Source: an uncultured Campylobacterales bacterium
Lineage (GTDB): Bacteria; Campylobacterota; Campylobacteria; Campylobacterales; Arcobacteraceae
NCBI GenBank assembly: GCA_947503785.1
Contig: CANNFB010000002.1
Location: forward strand, 124,001-188,000
Length of the DNA stretch: 64,000 nucleotides
Direction: 5' to 3'
The position numbers and the translations under genes were made by a program. Positions 63,107 through 64,000 of the stretch are shown here, in pieces (the first letter of the stretch is position 1; every line of letters begins with the position of its first letter). The notes below the pieces were generated by a model that ran no database searches, was not told the origin of the DNA, and was given only the letters and a program-made list of their open reading frames with translations.

Positions 63107-64000
63107 CTAGTCTAAAGGCTCATTAACTTCAATCTTACAATCATTTCCTTTACAGTCAATATTTGCATCAAAATAAAATATTTCACTAATATCTAGTTTT
63201 GCATCTTTTAATTTAGCCCATGCTTCAATAGATCTTCCACCTGCAGTACAATTAAATACTATAGTTTTATTTTTAGGAAGTTTAGCTAATAACTCACCCG
63301 CTTTAAAATTTGCAGCTTCAATATTAACAGCACCATTTAAATGTCCTAGTTTAAACTCATCAGCAGCTGTTACATCTACAATTTGAACATATTCTGGAAC
63401 CTTCTTATCTAAAAGAAGTTTTTTAAACCATTCTCCATCAACAGAACCTTCATCAACACCTAATTTTAATCCATTATTACTAAATAATTTTTTCTTAACT
63501 TCATTTTTTATTTCAGTTTTTTTAGATTGTGCAGTTGTTGGTAAATTTTCTTTTTTCCAAGCTGGAAGTCCAGCAGAGTAAACTGATACATTTTTATAAT
63601 CTAATGATATAAGTTTATTGGCAACTATATGTGATTTAGCACATTTATATCCACCACAAAAAACTATGATTTTTTCATCTTTATTAATAGGAAATCTTCC
63701 TATATATTTATCTAGTTTTGTATCAGGGATTGAAATTGCTCCAGGAACTGTTTCTTGTAAAAACTTTTTATATGGTCTTGCATCTACAATTAAAGCAGAG
63801 TTATTTTCATATGCAGATTTTAAAACTACTGAACTAACTTCTTTATAGCTTTTATTAATCCACTCAGGTTCACCTGCTGGATAAACTTTCACATTTGTAA
63901 AACCTTTTTTTATAAGCATTCCAGCAACTTTAGGACTTTTGGCACATTTATATCCACCACAATAAATAATCAATTCTTTATCTTTTGGTATATCTTTTAA
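63107..64000 (-). CDS. Multi-rhodanese-domain protein, 5' end cut by window edge
   Basis: The frame stays open to position 64000, so the N-terminus is outside; the TTG at 63973 is internal to a rhodanese domain. At least three rhodanese-like domains are visible in order: one with YCGGYKCAKS at the partial start, one with FCGGYKCAKSHIVAN (about 105-120 from the 63973 codon), and one ending in NCTAGGRSIEA. Each retains the active-loop Cys. CGGYKC loops with a second Cys are unusual for classical sulfurtransferases. It may carry or transfer sulfane sulfur; compartment is unknown because a signal peptide cannot be seen. Confidence 0.8.
   Translation of the reverse strand, partial: LKDIPKDKELIIYCGGYKCAKSPKVAGMLIKKGFTNVKVYPAGEPEWINKSYKEVSSVVLKSAYENNSALIVDARPYKKFLQETVPGAISIPDTKLDKYIGRFPINKDEKIIVFCGGYKCAKSHIVANKLISLDYKNVSVYSAGLPAWKKENLPTTAQSKKTEIKNEVKKKLFSNNGLKLGVDEGSVDGEWFKKLLLDKKVPEYVQIVDVTAADEFKLGHLNGAVNIEAANFKAGELLAKLPKNKTIVFNCTAGGRSIEAWAKLKDAKLDISEIFYFDANIDCKGNDCKIEVNEPLD

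Noticed and set aside
63973-64000. TTG at 63973 as the start of the rhodanese gene
   Set aside because: The upstream codons (IPKDKELIIYCGG context) continue a rhodanese domain, so the gene extends beyond the window.

Overview
The window is a strongly AT-rich chromosomal segment of a member of the Campylobacterota, most likely an Arcobacter-type organism (Arcobacteraceae). This rests on the protein styles (MASE1/Cache/HQWRQPL kinases, DUF3373 porin, compact housekeeping operons, TTG/GTG starts in a low-GC background) and on gene content. It is inference, not a database result. No prophage, insertion sequence or CRISPR array is visible, and no stretch above 300 bases lacks a gene.

Left end (1-5860): a six-gene multicomponent phenol hydroxylase operon (dmpKLMNOP, minus strand, dmpP cut by the edge). 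It faces a divergent two-component system (PAS-HisKA_2 kinase plus winged-helix response regulator), and the shared intergenic region carries two dyad symmetries that look like operators. Positions 5894-10577 hold a short-chain dehydrogenase, a ketopantoate-reductase-like enzyme, Maf, an L,D-transpeptidase lipoprotein and a patatin phospholipase.

Central housekeeping block (10563-30404): isoprenoid and amino-acid genes (dxs, hisC, pheA, lysA); fabI-tpiA-pgk-gap, with a GapB-like coenzyme pocket that suggests gluconeogenic use; nadD-rsfS; then a long minus-strand run from ctp through purC, purS, purQ, a BatD-like protein, plsC, crcB, tatA, argS and a 39-codon membrane peptide not called by simple ORF finding; and a yfgM-bamB-like pair. 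A roughly 145-bp imperfect palindrome sits between fabI and lysA.

Accessory and signalling region (30782-48000): a DksA-family protein; a four-gene ABC operon with an FtsX/MacB-like permease, a LolD-like ATPase and a cysteine-bearing polytopic membrane protein; a PLD-helicase-DUF3427 protein; a divergent Aat-like protein; and a signalling cluster. The cluster holds a MASE1-GGDEF cyclase, a DCC thiol protein, a Cache histidine kinase, a tandem-rhodanese-PAS-GGDEF-EAL protein, a dCache-PAS histidine kinase, and a separate PhnD-type periplasmic binding protein overlapping that kinase. I read it as a candidate sulfur-responsive c-di-GMP module and the most likely place for undescribed biology. 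Three membrane-protein genes in this region appear to start at AUC or CUG behind strong Shine-Dalgarno sequences.

Right end (48111-64000): a seven-gene tRNA cluster (Pro, His, Arg, Leu, Gly, Arg, fMet) with a consensus promoter; nnr, a SUI1-domain factor, tsaD, an RBBP9-type hydrolase, dxr, cdsA and rqcH (NFACT); a cytochrome-c-like protein without a haem motif; a DUF3373 porin; the thrS-infC-rpmI-rplT translation block; and a multi-rhodanese protein cut by the right edge.
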